From Acrocarpospora corrugata (GTDB lineage: Bacteria > Actinomycetota > Actinomycetes > Streptosporangiales > Streptosporangiaceae), in NCBI RefSeq assembly GCF_009687845.1, contig NZ_BLAD01000047.1:123048-187047 (forward strand): a DNA stretch of 64,000 nt, given 5' to 3'. The number at the start of each line of letters is the position of its first letter. Positions within the stretch are counted from its first letter, which is position 1. Below the pieces are notes generated by a model. The model made no database searches. It saw only the letters and a list, made by a program, of their open reading frames with translations, and had not been told where the DNA came from. The translations under genes and the position numbers were made by a program. Shown piece after piece: positions 1 through 8,828 of this stretch.

Positions 1-196
1 AATTAAGCTGATTTGCGCTTGTCTGCGCAGGCGTGAAGGTCACTCTCTCATACGGTAGACGCTGGAGAACACACCTCACGCTCGCCCGGGACCGCCGCCC
101 GATACGGCGTGTTTCAGAAGTCCTAAGCCCATAGTCCGATGCGGCAGAGGCGGGATGAGACATAGCGTCGACATCTCACCCAAAGAAAGGCAAGCA

Positions 197-1024
197 ATGA
201 CGTTTCTGGTGACCGGAGCGACGGGCAAGGCCGGCCGGCACGTGGTCCGCCACCTACTCCGGGCAGGTCAGAGCGTACGTGCGCTGACCAGGGATCCGGA
301 CAGGGCCGGCCTGCCGCAGCAGGTGGAGGTGGTGCGGGGCGATCTCACCGATCCCGGAACGCTGGGACCCGCCTTCGACGGTGTCGAGGGCGTGCATCTC
401 CTGACCATAGGCGGCGACGACTACGCCACGCTGCGAACCGGACCGGAACTGGCCAAACTGGCCGAGGAAGCGGGAGTGCGGCGGGTCGCGCTCCTGTGGA
501 ACGGCCAGGTGGGCCCAGTGGAAGAGGCATTCGCGGCGAGCAGCCTCGAATGGACCGGACTGCAGCCGGTTGACTTCATGAGCAACACACTCGGCTGGGC
601 ACCGGCCATCAGGGCAGAAGGCGAAGTCCGCGAACCGTTCGCCGACGTTCCGGGCGGGATCGTCGACGAGGCCGACGTCGGCGCCGTGGCCGCCGCGGTA
701 CTCATGCACGGCGGCCACGGCGGCCAGACATATGTCCTCACGGGCCCTCAGACGCTCAGCCAGCGCCAGCGCCTGGCCGTGATCGCGGAGGCGACCGGCC
801 GTCCGCTCCGCCTCGTCGAACTCACCCAGGAGCAAGCCCGCCAACGCTGGCGGCAGGCGGGACACGGCGAGGAACTAATCGAACTGCTCACCTCCTGGCA
901 GAGCAGCCCACCACCCGAGTCCACCTCCATCTCACCCGCAGTCCGTGAGATCACCGGCCGCGAGCCGCGTTCATTCGCAGAATGGGCCACCGAACACGCC
1001 GCCCACTTCCGCGCGGAGGCCTAG
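197..1024 (+). CDS. NmrA-like NAD(P)-binding protein
   Basis: This 275-residue protein is a Rossmann-fold member of the atypical short-chain dehydrogenase (NmrA/NAD(P)H-binding) family. The N-terminus carries the dinucleotide-binding motif GATGKAG at residues 7-13, followed by the ALTRDP segment that usually contacts the NADP phosphate. Members serve as redox sensors or as quinone- or isoflavone-type reductases; the substrate here is unknown. I chose the ATG at 197 because AAAGG lies six bases upstream and the Rossmann strand starts immediately after it; an in-frame ATG at 155 would add 14 unrelated residues. It stands alone, followed by a decayed permease gene. Length and composition look normal. 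The family assignment is firm, the reaction is not. Confidence 0.85.
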   Translation: MTFLVTGATGKAGRHVVRHLLRAGQSVRALTRDPDRAGLPQQVEVVRGDLTDPGTLGPAFDGVEGVHLLTIGGDDYATLRTGPELAKLAEEAGVRRVALLWNGQVGPVEEAFAASSLEWTGLQPVDFMSNTLGWAPAIRAEGEVREPFADVPGGIVDEADVGAVAAAVLMHGGHGGQTYVLTGPQTLSQRQRLAVIAEATGRPLRLVELTQEQARQRWRQAGHGEELIELLTSWQSSPPPESTSISPAVREITGREPRSFAEWATEHAAHFRAEA

Positions 1025-1192
1025 CACCTACCTCTCGCGGGGATGACCGCTGTGAGTGGCACCGTGTCGCTCAACTGCTCCACAATCTTCACCTTCTCGC
1101 ACCACCACTACCGGGACGATGGTTGCGAGGGTGCCCAACTCGTTGATCACGAGCGTCAGCACCCTCGCCCCACTGCGCCGTATCATGCCCCC

Positions 1193-2606
1193 GTGATCGT
1201 GACGATCGCGGTGTTCATCGTCGTCCTGGGTATTCCCGCTGCACTCATGTGCGGGTCCGTGTTCCTCGCGGCGCGATCGACTTCTGCGCCCGTACGCTCC
1301 GGCCGCCGGCTCTGGGGCGTCGCCTTGGCAGCGATCGGCTTGGCCGTCATGGCGCAAACCGCGTCGGCCATCCACGAGGACCAGCACTACGACGACTTCG
1401 GATCGGCGGGGACCATCCTCCTGGGGTTCCTGGGCGCGGGAGTCTTCCTCCTCGGGCTCGGTCCCTTCATCCCTTGGCTGTTGCGCACGTTCGAGCGCCT
1501 CGCCGTACGGCTGCCGGTGCCGTTCCGGTTGGCGGCCCGCGATATGGGCGAGCGTCCCGTCCTCACGGCGGCCGCGGTCGCGCTGACCATGGTGATCACA
1601 GCCCTTACGGTCGCCGTACTGATCGTCTCGGCCGCCATGACGGCCTTGCACAGGGTGGAATACCAGCCGCGAGCCCGTCCGGGAGCTCTCGTGGTGGACG
1701 AATTCAGGAACGACCAGGCGGCCACGGTTCAGGCGGCCGTCCAGCGTGAGCTGCCCACCGTGTCCATCGTCCTGAGCCACGATGAGACCGATTTCGGATA
1801 TTTCGTTCCCGACGTCGCCAGCGGGCTGCTCACCCCTGTCCATGTCGGTGATCAGGCACTGCTGCGCTACCTCACCGGGGACCCGTCCGCGCCTTTCCGC
1901 GAGGACACGGCTGTGGTCGTCACGGGGGAGAACCTCGCGATCAGCTCGTTGACGATCGTGCACAACCTCTCCGGCGAGCCAGGCGACTACGACGCCTACC
2001 CGCGCCAGAGTGTCCCGGCCGTCACCGCCCGCCCCGCCGATCCTCAAGTCGAGGCGATCTTCATTCCGTCGAAGGTCATCCAGGACCTCGGCTTCCATCT
2101 GGTGCCGGAGCAGCTGATCGTCGATCCCGGCGTCCATCGGATCTCGCCGCTTGAGCAGGAACGGCTCGAAGAACGTCTGGGCGGGACCGCGACCGTGTAC
2201 GTCGAACGGGGATTCCAGCCCTCGACCGGTTGGCAGGCGTTCGTCGCGGTCATGGCCGTGATCGCCCTCGGCAGCGCGCTGGTCGCGACCGGCTGGACGT
2301 CCGCCGGGTCGCGGTCCACGCGCGTCCTGCTGAGGGCGAGGGGCGGCTCGTCCGCGGCCCTGCGGTGGCTGGCCGTCTGCCGTGCAGGGGTCGGCACCGC
2401 CTGCGGCACGATCCTGGGCGCCGCCGCCGGCTGCGCCATCGGTCTGCTGTTGAGATGGCCGCTGACCACCTCGGCCGACTGGGATCCGCAAGCGACCGCC
2501 TTTCGACGTGCCCTGGCCGGTCATCGCCGCGCTGGCCGTCGGACTGCCCCTGCTCGCGGCGGCCATCGCGGCCCTGCTGACCCCCAGACGAATCGCTGAG
2601 CATTGA
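1193..2606 (+). pseudogene. FtsX/MacB-type ABC permease remnant (5' truncated, 3' frameshift)
   Basis: The protein has the layout of the second half of an FtsX-like permease: membrane segments near its start, a further helix around RPVLTAAAVALTMVIT, an extracytoplasmic domain of roughly 200 residues, then helices after GWQAFVAVMAVIALGS. Two defects are visible. The usual first half, with its own FtsX domain, is absent between the preceding gene and the GTG at 1193. Near 2485-2500 the frame changes: the original frame runs into arginine-rich nonsense, while the next frame reads PWPVIAALAVGLPLLAAAIA and TPRRIAEH before a stop at 2604-2606, a typical last helix and tail. No ATPase partner gene is adjacent. 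It is most likely a dead fragment of an exporter; one sequencing error could explain the frameshift but not the missing half. Confidence 0.65.
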
Positions 2607-2785
2607 AAGTGTTCGTGTGCGCGGACTGCCGTACCGTGCTGACCGGCTGTGACCTGGACAGCCGAGCCGGGCCGAACGGCGACGCCTCCGTCATCCGATA
2701 CCGGGCATGCCAGGCGGATGCCTCGACGGATTGCCAAATACCTACTTGAATAGTGGTGAACCTGTCCTGAGATCGGAGAGACCTG

Positions 2786-3280
2786 ATGAGCGTCACTGAT
2801 GAACTGGTGGCCAACGCCGAGCGCTACGCCGCCTCATTCACCTTCGGCGACCTCCCCCTCCCGCCCGCGAGAGGAGTGGCGATCGTCGCCTGCATGGACG
2901 CGCGCCTCAACGTTTACGGACTCCTCGGCCTGCGCGAAGGCGACGCGCACGTCATCAGGAACGCCGGCGGCGTCATCACCGCCGACGAGCGCCGCAGCCT
3001 CGCCATCAGCCAGCGCCTCCTGGGCACCACCGAGATCATCCTCATCCACCACACCGACTGCGGCATGCTGACCTTCACCGACGACGCCTTCAAGGAGAGC
3101 ATCCGCGCCGAGGTCGGCATCAAGCCCGACTGGTCCGCCGAAGCGTTCACGGACCTGGACGAGGACGTCGCGCAGTCGATCGCCCGCATCAAGTCCGACC
3201 CGTTCATCCCCCACCGCGACTCAGTACGCGGCTTCGTCTACGAGGTCGAGACCGGCCGCCTCCGCGAGGTCAAGGCGTGA
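2786..3280 (+). CDS. Beta-class carbonic anhydrase
   Basis: A 164-residue cytosolic zinc enzyme interconverting CO2 and bicarbonate. The zinc ligands of the beta class are all present: C36 in ACMDAR, with the D38-R40 dyad, and H89 and C92 in HHTDCGM. The size and spacing match the short actinobacterial type known from mycobacterial Rv1284. The ATG at 2786 is preceded by a GGAGAG ribosome-binding site. The gene is monocistronic and is followed six bases after the stop by a strong hairpin. A DHFR-like gene runs toward it from the other strand and its reading frame overlaps the last 60 bases. Assignment is confident. Confidence 0.93.
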   Translation: MSVTDELVANAERYAASFTFGDLPLPPARGVAIVACMDARLNVYGLLGLREGDAHVIRNAGGVITADERRSLAISQRLLGTTEIILIHHTDCGMLTFTDDAFKESIRAEVGIKPDWSAEAFTDLDEDVAQSIARIKSDPFIPHRDSVRGFVYEVETGRLREVKA

Positions 3281-3922
3281 CCAACCGCCGAGCCGGAACT
3301 CCCCCGGCTCGGCGCCACCCGCCCTTGTCGCGTAGTGTTTCACCGGCTGATAGGTAGCGATGATCACCCCAGTGGCCGTTGTCGCGGAATCGACCAGATC
3401 AAACGTGGTCAGGCCGGAGCCCGAGTCCGGGAACAGCCGCCGGCCGGAACCGAGAGTCAGCGGGTGGATCAGCAGGAGGAGTTCGTCAACGAGGCCGCCC
3501 GCCAGCAGCGAGCTGACCAGCACGCCGCTGCCGAAGACCACCAGGTTCTCTGCCAGTTCCTCCTTGAGCCCGGCCACGGCGTCGGCCGCTTCGCCCTTGA
3601 GGAGCGTGGAGTTCCGCCAGGGCAGCGGCTCGGCCAGCGTCGTGGAGGCCACATACTTCTGGACCCTGTCGAGCGCCTCGGTGAACGGGTTCGGCGCCTG
3701 GCGCGGCCAATAGTCGGCGAAACGCTCATATGTCGTACGCCCCGCCAGCAGGGACCACGCGCTCGACATGCGGGCGCCCACCGCCTCCTGCATGGCCGGA
3801 TCCTGGGCCCGGGTGGCCCAGCCGCCATGCCGGAAACCGTTTCGGGGGTCCTCATCGGGGTGACCCGGGGCCTGCATCACGCCGTCGAGTGTCAGGTGCT
3901 CGATCACGATGACCTTGCCCAT
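3221..3922 (-). CDS. Dihydrofolate reductase-like (RibD C-terminal domain) protein
   Basis: A 233-residue member of the RibD-C/dihydrofolate-reductase-like family, with the typical opening VIVIEHLTLDGVMQ, the central WSLLAGRTTYE segment, and LVVFGSGVLVSSLL corresponding to the NADPH-binding strand. These proteins bind NADPH; most have no assigned substrate. The ATG at 3922 has AGGAAGAGG seven bases upstream. The fold normally ends shortly after the strand GVIIATYQP, but here the frame continues about 40 residues through the opposing gene's terminator and into the carbonic anhydrase 3' end. That suggests the original stop codon was lost, or that the two convergent genes were brought together by a deletion. 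Activity may still be intact. Confidence 0.8.
   Translation of the reverse strand: MGKVIVIEHLTLDGVMQAPGHPDEDPRNGFRHGGWATRAQDPAMQEAVGARMSSAWSLLAGRTTYERFADYWPRQAPNPFTEALDRVQKYVASTTLAEPLPWRNSTLLKGEAADAVAGLKEELAENLVVFGSGVLVSSLLAGGLVDELLLLIHPLTLGSGRRLFPDSGSGLTTFDLVDSATTATGVIIATYQPVKHYATRAGGAEPGEFRLGGWSRLDLAEAAGLDLVDEAAY
3286..3314 (+). terminator. Rho-independent-type hairpin after the carbonic anhydrase
   Basis: A perfect 11-bp stem (CGCCGAGCCGG at 3286-3296 pairing with CCGGCTCGGCG at 3304-3314) with a 7-base loop begins six bases after the carbonic anhydrase stop codon. There is no U-tract, as is common in actinomycetes. It also lies inside the extended 3' end of the opposing DHFR-like reading frame, which is odd for a coding region. 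Confidence 0.75.
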
Positions 3923-4003
3923 GCCGTACCTCTTCCTGATCGTCGGGGTCATTCACCCCTACACGAACACGACGTCCCCGAATCGACCCTGACGCCGAGG
4001 CGC

Positions 4004-4681
4004 TTAGGCGCACGCCGCCAGCAATACGCGTTCGGCCTCGTCCAGGTAGGTCGCGAGCAGATGTTCGGCCTCGGCGCTCCTGCCGGACTCCAGCAGGGTC
4101 AGCAGTTCGCGGTTGCGCGGCAGGAAAGGCGCATGCAGCACGCGCGGGTCCATGGCATGGAAGACCAGGCGGAGCTCGGCCAAGAGCTGCGCCATCATCG
4201 CGTTCACCCGCTGGCTGCCGTTGAGAGAGGCGATGATCTGGTGGAACCGCAGGTCGGCGGTGCCGACGTCGAGCCAGCGGCCCTCGGCGGCAGCCCGCTC
4301 GGCGTCGGCGACCGCATCCCGCAGAGCGGTCAAAGCGATGGGATCCTTGTCCGGCCGGCGGACGGCGGCGCCCTCGATCATGCGCCGGACCCGGTAGATG
4401 TCGGCGACGTCCGCCGGGGACAGAACACGCACATAGACACCCCGGTTGAGCTTGTGCTCCAGCAGCCGCTCGTGGCCGAGCAGGCGGAACGCCTCCCGCA
4501 GGGTGTTCCGCGAAACCTCCAGCTCGGCGGTCAGCTCGTCCTCGACCAGACGACTGCCGGGCAGCAGGCCACCCTGGGTGACCCGCCGCCGCAGGATCGC
4601 CGCGGCCCACTCGGCCGTACTGCTCCGGACCCGGAACGGGCGGGTCTCCTCGTACGCGTCCAAGGAGCCTGGTTCACTCAC
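4004..4681 (-). CDS. GntR-family regulator, FCD subfamily
   Basis: A 225-residue one-component regulator. Residues about 25-88 form the winged helix of GntR proteins (LPGSRLVEDELTAELEVSRNTLREAFRLL), and the rest is an all-helical FCD ligand domain with DLRFHQIIASLNG, whose Asp/His residues usually bind metal and an organic-acid ligand. The start is a GTG at 4681 with only a weak ribosome-binding site. The gene lies 41 bp downstream of the SPFH gene on the same strand. A palindrome matching the FCD-type operator pattern sits in front of that gene, so the protein probably controls the pair, itself included. The effector cannot be told from sequence. Confidence 0.87.
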   Translation of the reverse strand: MSEPGSLDAYEETRPFRVRSSTAEWAAAILRRRVTQGGLLPGSRLVEDELTAELEVSRNTLREAFRLLGHERLLEHKLNRGVYVRVLSPADVADIYRVRRMIEGAAVRRPDKDPIALTALRDAVADAERAAAEGRWLDVGTADLRFHQIIASLNGSQRVNAMMAQLLAELRLVFHAMDPRVLHAPFLPRNRELLTLLESGRSAEAEHLLATYLDEAERVLLAACA

Positions 4682-4722
4682 AGTCAGCAGAAAATCACTA
4701 GTTCGCCCTCATTGTCGAATCC

Positions 4723-5697
4723 CTACTTGCTGCCCACGTCCACGCCATCGGGATTGCCGGGGGCGTACACCGTGATGCCGTCCGGCAACGCCCTGATCTT
4801 GTCGATCTCCACACAGGCGGGGCACGCCTGGTAGCCCTTCTGGCGAGCCCGGTTGGCGTCCGCCTCGGCCTCGGCGCTGGTCACCAGGGCCTGGCCGTCG
4901 ATCTCGGCCTGCTCGGCCCTCGCCTCGGCCTGACGGATGTCCGTCTGAGCGCCCTGAGCACTGGTGATGCTCTGCTGCACCTCGGCGGGCAGCATGATCC
5001 GGACCAGGTTGAACCGGAATCCAGTCAGGTACGGCCCGCCCAGCATGGCCTGGATCTCCCGCTCCAGACTGGCGTTCACCCCGGACTGCACCCGGGCCAG
5101 ATTCGCCAGGCCGGTGCTCGGCTCGGGAGTGTCGGCGCCGTTGAGGAAGGCGCAGGTGGGCACCAGCTCCTCGCAGCGCAGCGCCCCGATCTGCACGCGC
5201 AGCGTGTTGTAGATGACGGGACGGACCGCCTGGCTGAAGAAGGCGCTCCAGCCCTCGTCGCCGTCCCAGGCGTAGAGCATGTCGTCGTCGTCGCCGCCGA
5301 TGTAGGTGCGGGTTCCGTACCGGTCGTCGAAGGCTTTGAGGGTTTCGTGGTCGAGGTTGAGCGTGAAGTAGAGCGTGCCCTCCACGCCCACGTTGACGCC
5401 GTCGCCACTGGGCACGATGACCTCGTCCACGCCGAGCGTCGTGGCCCGTTTGGCGTCCGAGGTGATCGTGTAGATGCGCTGCTGGGCCGGGTAGTTGTGC
5501 GCGGTGGACCAGAAGCCGGTCCAGGTGGGTCCGGTGGCCGGGTTGAGCACCTGGCGGATGCCGCTCTCGTCGAGCGGCCCGCCGTCGCGGATGACGGCGA
5601 CGACTCCCGCGTCCGTCTGGGTGAACCCGGTCGTGTACGTGATCAGCGCGAGCCCGGTCAGGGCAGCGAGTAGAACACCGATCAAGAACTTGGCCAT
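4723..5697 (-). CDS. SPFH/Band-7 domain membrane protein
   Basis: A 324-residue protein with one N-terminal membrane helix (FLIGVLLAALTGLALITY), a Band-7 domain, and a charged Ala/Glu-rich segment near residues 255-300 (SAQGAQTDIRQAEARAEQAEID) typical of the stomatin/prohibitin coiled coil. Such proteins oligomerise in membranes as scaffolds. The tail has an unusual CPAC motif followed by a short conserved end. I prefer the ATG at 5697 because the membrane anchor follows at once; an in-frame ATG at 5724 would read through the operator palindrome. No ribosome-binding site is visible before either start, so leaderless translation is possible. It is the promoter-proximal gene of a pair with the GntR regulator. 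Confidence 0.8.
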   Translation of the reverse strand: MAKFLIGVLLAALTGLALITYTTGFTQTDAGVVAVIRDGGPLDESGIRQVLNPATGPTWTGFWSTAHNYPAQQRIYTITSDAKRATTLGVDEVIVPSGDGVNVGVEGTLYFTLNLDHETLKAFDDRYGTRTYIGGDDDDMLYAWDGDEGWSAFFSQAVRPVIYNTLRVQIGALRCEELVPTCAFLNGADTPEPSTGLANLARVQSGVNASLEREIQAMLGGPYLTGFRFNLVRIMLPAEVQQSITSAQGAQTDIRQAEARAEQAEIDGQALVTSAEAEADANRARQKGYQACPACVEIDKIRALPDGITVYAPGNPDGVDVGSK

Positions 5698-5712
5698 ATG
5701 TTCAATGTAAGT

Positions 5713-5725
5713 ATTGTTGAACAAT
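5713..5725. promoter_or_regulatory. Candidate GntR (FCD) operator
   Basis: ATTGTTGAACAAT is a perfect 6-bp inverted repeat around one base. The inner TTGTTGAACAA fits the TNGTNNNACNA pattern known for FCD-type GntR regulators. It lies 16 bases upstream of the SPFH start, where a promoter is expected, and the downstream gene of that pair is an FCD regulator. Confidence 0.6.
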
Positions 5726-5868
5726 TCTATAAGAGGCGATTTTGGAAGGCCGGGCGTACAGGCAGATCCGGCTCCCCCGCTGTCGAGGGTTTGTGCTTGG
5801 GGTGGCGAGTAACTTCACCGCGCCACCGGCTTTACAAAGTAGATCAGTCGCGATGGCTTCTCCTGGGA

Positions 5869-5897
5869 CCCCCCGCGCCACCGACCGGCGCGGGGGG
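5869..5897 (-). terminator. Hairpin terminator of the deacetylase gene
   Basis: CCCCCCGCGCC (5869-5879) pairs perfectly with GGCGCGGGGGG (5887-5897) around a 7-base loop, directly beyond the stop codon of the minus-strand deacetylase. The 11-bp all-GC stem could also stop transcription entering from the SPFH side. Confidence 0.75.
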
Positions 5898-5905
5898 CCG
5901 GTCTG

Positions 5906-6937
5906 TCAGCCCACTCGGCAGGAGACCGTCGGCCAGGTCGAGTTGCCGTTGCGCTGGATCGTGACTCCCCAGTTGTTGCCGCTGCCGTTGGGCCGCGCGG
6001 TCAGCACCTGGGCGCTGGGGTAGCTTGCGGTGATGTTCCAGGTGGCGATGATCCTCGCCGGGGACGGCACGTTCATCGTCACCGTCCAGTTGCTGGAACC
6101 TGAGACCGCGACGTTGAGGTTGTAGCGGTCGCTCCAGCTCTGGCCCGCGGACAGCGTCGCGGTGCAGCTGCCGCCGCCACCCGGAGGCGGTGAGGTCGGC
6201 GGGTTGGTCGGGGTGGTGCCGTCAGGCGCCACGGCCCGGCCGGTGGTGGGCGAGATCATGCCGGCGCACAGGTTGCGGCTGCTCAGGTTGGCGGCGATCT
6301 GCGGGATCGCGTTGAGCGTGGTCGCGTACTGGTCGTGCATCAGGATGATCTGGCCGTTCTGCAGCCGCCCGGCGGCCTGGACGATCGCGGCGGTGCTGGC
6401 GCCGTTCCAGTCCTGGGAGTCGACGTCCCAGATGATCTCCCGCAGGCCGAGCTGCTGCTCGACCGAGCGGAGCGTGGCGTTGCTCTCCCCGTACGGCGGG
6501 CGGAACAACCTCGGCGCGGTCCCGGTGGCCGACTGGATGGCCTGCTGGGTGCGCTGCAGCTCGGACTGGATCTGGGCGCTGCTCATGTTGATCAGATGGG
6601 GGTGGGTGTAGCTGTGGTTGCCGATCCACATGCCGGCATCCCGCTGGGCGCGGACCAGCGCCTGGTTGTTCTGGGCGTTCTGGCCGATGTTGAACATGGT
6701 CGCCCGCAGGCCGTTCTGGCGTAACGCGTTCAGCAGGTTGTTGGTGTTGCTGGGGTTGGGTCCGTCGTCGTAGGTGAGCCCGACATACCCCGCGCTGCAG
6801 TCGGCGGCCTGGGCCGCGGGCGAGGAGGTCACGACAGTTGCCACTCCGAGGACGGTGAGAAAGCCCATGACGAGTGAAGTCCGGATACGCGAGCGGCGTA
6901 CCTGGCTTCTCCCGGTGGCGGCCGCATTTTCGATCAT
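5906..6937 (-). CDS. Secreted polysaccharide deacetylase with CBM2 module
   Basis: A 343-residue carbohydrate esterase. Residues 1-45 are a signal peptide (arginine-rich start, hydrophobic core, AAQA cleavage region). The NodB domain follows, with the catalytic TYDDGP motif (D57/D58), metal-binding histidines H108 and H112 in NHSYTH, and RPPYGE. A Pro/Thr/Gly linker then leads to a C-terminal family-2 carbohydrate-binding module ([19 protein letters not shown]), which usually binds cellulose, xylan or chitin. It removes acetyl groups from xylan, chitin or a chitooligomer outside the cell. The ATG at 6937 has GGGAGGAACC in front. Several LacI-type half-sites and a palindrome lie 200 bp upstream, suggesting control by sugar availability. 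Confidence 0.9.
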   Translation of the reverse strand: MIENAAATGRSQVRRSRIRTSLVMGFLTVLGVATVVTSSPAAQAADCSAGYVGLTYDDGPNPSNTNNLLNALRQNGLRATMFNIGQNAQNNQALVRAQRDAGMWIGNHSYTHPHLINMSSAQIQSELQRTQQAIQSATGTAPRLFRPPYGESNATLRSVEQQLGLREIIWDVDSQDWNGASTAAIVQAAGRLQNGQIILMHDQYATTLNAIPQIAANLSSRNLCAGMISPTTGRAVAPDGTTPTNPPTSPPPGGGGSCTATLSAGQSWSDRYNLNVAVSGSSNWTVTMNVPSPARIIATWNITASYPSAQVLTARPNGSGNNWGVTIQRNGNSTWPTVSCRVG

Positions 6938-7087
6938 GCTGGTTCCTCCCGTAGAACGCTGATCGGCTGGGGGGCGTGGTGCGTGGCTGTGGAACATCGA
7001 TCGGCAAAGGAGATGTGCGCACGGCTGCGACACAACCGTGCGGAGATGTGCAGAACCGCACTGACCTGCGGTTCTGTCGCTGGTCAC

Positions 7088-7457
7088 CCGGGTGAGGCGA
7101 GCAGGAGCCCTGTCTGAGGAGTCATTCTGATGATTGTTACGAAACGTGTCAAGAAATCCGCGAAACGTTTCGGGGTGATTAACCGTTTCAGTGCATGTAG
7201 AGCGCTATGAAATGGTGCAACATGCCCGAAAGTTTTCAGAATGAACTGATCGTCTGAGTCGGTCGCGTTAAGGCCCGGCCACAAGCATGGGGAGCGCGGC
7301 GGCGATCGCCCCGGCCTGCCGATTCCCAGGCAATTCTTGGGCCGCTCCGGGCTGGAGCTTGCCGAGATGGTTACCTTGAGTATCTAGAATGTTGCTATAT
7401 GTGGTCGATGTCGTATCTCGACCCGGATTGCCCGTACAGCCAAAGGAGGGTCGTCTG
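7088..7457. other. Intergenic region between divergent genes
   Basis: About 370 bp beyond the untranslated leader of the deacetylase and before the ATP-grasp-like gene. Apart from the operator cluster and the AT-richer stretch near 7130-7245, I see no gene. A 66-codon minus-strand frame here lacks a ribosome-binding site and recognisable sequence. Confidence 0.5.
7139..7190. promoter_or_regulatory. Cluster of GAAACG half-sites upstream of the deacetylase
   Basis: CGAAACGTTTCG at 7161-7172 is a perfect 12-bp palindrome with the central CG typical of LacI-family operators. Partial copies lie on both sides (CGAAACGTGTC near 7140-7150, AACCGTTTCA at 7181-7190). A related GAAAGTTTTCAGAAT lies at about 7229-7243. 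The nearest target is the minus-strand deacetylase; the divergent ATP-grasp-like gene starts 270 bp away. Confidence 0.5.
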
Positions 7458-8828
7458 GTGCCGGGAGTATCGGGGTTGCCACCGAGTCGATGCTTGGATG
7501 CCATGGCCGGGAAAGACGTTCCGCTCATGGATCCGGAGCGATCTCTGGGCCACGGCTCGGCGAGCGCCCTGTCGGCGACGCTCGACCAGGCATGGCAGCA
7601 GGTCCTCGAACGGGTGTCGTCCGAATCCCTGATGGGTTTGGCCCTGCCGGGACGCGCGCACAAGCCCATTCAGGTACGGCCGGCCTTCGCCGTACTCCAC
7701 CCCGCGGCCGAACCCGAGCTGCGGCGCCGCGTCCAGGGCCTGGTCGAATGCCTGAACCAGCTGGTCAGGCAGTATCCCGCCGACCGCGCGCTGCAGGACT
7801 TCCTGGCCGTCCCCGCTCCCCTGCACCGCTGGATCATGATGGAACCCGCCCCCGAACTGCTGAGTGTCGACTACTGCCGGCTGGACCTGCTGGGCAGCAC
7901 GCTCGACACGGTCCGGGTCCTGGAGTGCAATCCGAGCAGTCCGGGGGGCGTGATCTCCTCGGGCATGCTCAACCGGTTCTGGCGTACGTCCAAGCTCGGC
8001 GCGACGCTCGCCGAATGGGCGCCGCACGCCGCGCCGTTCGAAGGCGACGACTGGTTCGCCCGCTGGCTGCTTCGGTTCGGGCGTGACCACATGGTCCCGC
8101 GGGACCTGCGGCGGATCGCGCTCTTCCACTCCCACGAGAGCACGAAGTTCGAGCTCGACCAGGCGCGCAGGCAGCTGACCAGATGCGGCCGGAAGGTCGT
8201 GGAGACTGAGCCGTGCGACGTCGACGCCGTCGAGGATGTCCGGCTGGGTTACCTCAAATACATTCCGCTCGATCCGGAAGAAGTACGGCGGTGGGACCGG
8301 TTCTGCGCCCGTCTCGTCGAAGGCACGCTGGTCGTGCCCAATCCGCTGGGGCAGCGGTGGGTGTCGGAGAACAAACTCTGCCTCGCCGTGCTGTCCGATC
8401 CTCGTTTTCGCCGGCTTTTCGGCGGTGCGAACGTGGATTGCCTGGATGCTCTGGTGCCGTACAGCCGCAAACTCGGGGACGGCGTCGAGTGCGACGAGGT
8501 GATCGACGGGCGGGAACGCCTGGTGTTGAAGGCTCCCTACAGTTTCCATGGCAGAGACGTACTGATCGGCGCCGAGCAGGACGCGCGGTCCTGGGCTCGG
8601 GCGGTGCGCGATCCCCGCCGTCAGGGCTGGCTGGTTCAGGAGCACGTGCAGGCCGCGTCGGTGGAGACGCATGATGGCACCTATCTGCACGATGTGGTCG
8701 TGCCGGTGCTCGAAGGGAAGGTGATCGGCTATTCCGCCCGGATGAACAGCGGCCCGCTGCTCAACAGCGCCCAGGGCGGCGGCGCGTACGCGATCTTCAG
8801 CCCGCACTCCCTGGACGGTGTCACATGA
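7458..8828 (+). CDS. ATP-grasp-like protein (possibly circularly permuted), function unknown
   Basis: A 456-residue soluble protein without signal peptide or membrane segments. Its second half resembles the nucleotide-binding and metal-binding parts of permuted ATP-grasp/glutathionylspermidine-synthase-like ligases: RWVSENKLCLAVLSD, then LVLKAPYSFHGRDVLIG with a candidate ATP lysine, GWLVQEHV, and a glycine-rich NSAQGGGAYAIFSP near the end. DLLGSTLDTVRVLECNPSSPGG in the first half also looks like a substrate loop. If right, it would form an amide bond using ATP. The GTG at 7458 is chosen because AAAGGAGGG sits eight bases upstream. It is monocistronic and overlaps the 3' end of a broken oxidoreductase gene on the other strand. 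No biosynthetic partner is adjacent. Confidence 0.55.
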   Translation: MPGVSGLPPSRCLDAMAGKDVPLMDPERSLGHGSASALSATLDQAWQQVLERVSSESLMGLALPGRAHKPIQVRPAFAVLHPAAEPELRRRVQGLVECLNQLVRQYPADRALQDFLAVPAPLHRWIMMEPAPELLSVDYCRLDLLGSTLDTVRVLECNPSSPGGVISSGMLNRFWRTSKLGATLAEWAPHAAPFEGDDWFARWLLRFGRDHMVPRDLRRIALFHSHESTKFELDQARRQLTRCGRKVVETEPCDVDAVEDVRLGYLKYIPLDPEEVRRWDRFCARLVEGTLVVPNPLGQRWVSENKLCLAVLSDPRFRRLFGGANVDCLDALVPYSRKLGDGVECDEVIDGRERLVLKAPYSFHGRDVLIGAEQDARSWARAVRDPRRQGWLVQEHVQAASVETHDGTYLHDVVVPVLEGKVIGYSARMNSGPLLNSAQGGGAYAIFSPHSLDGVT

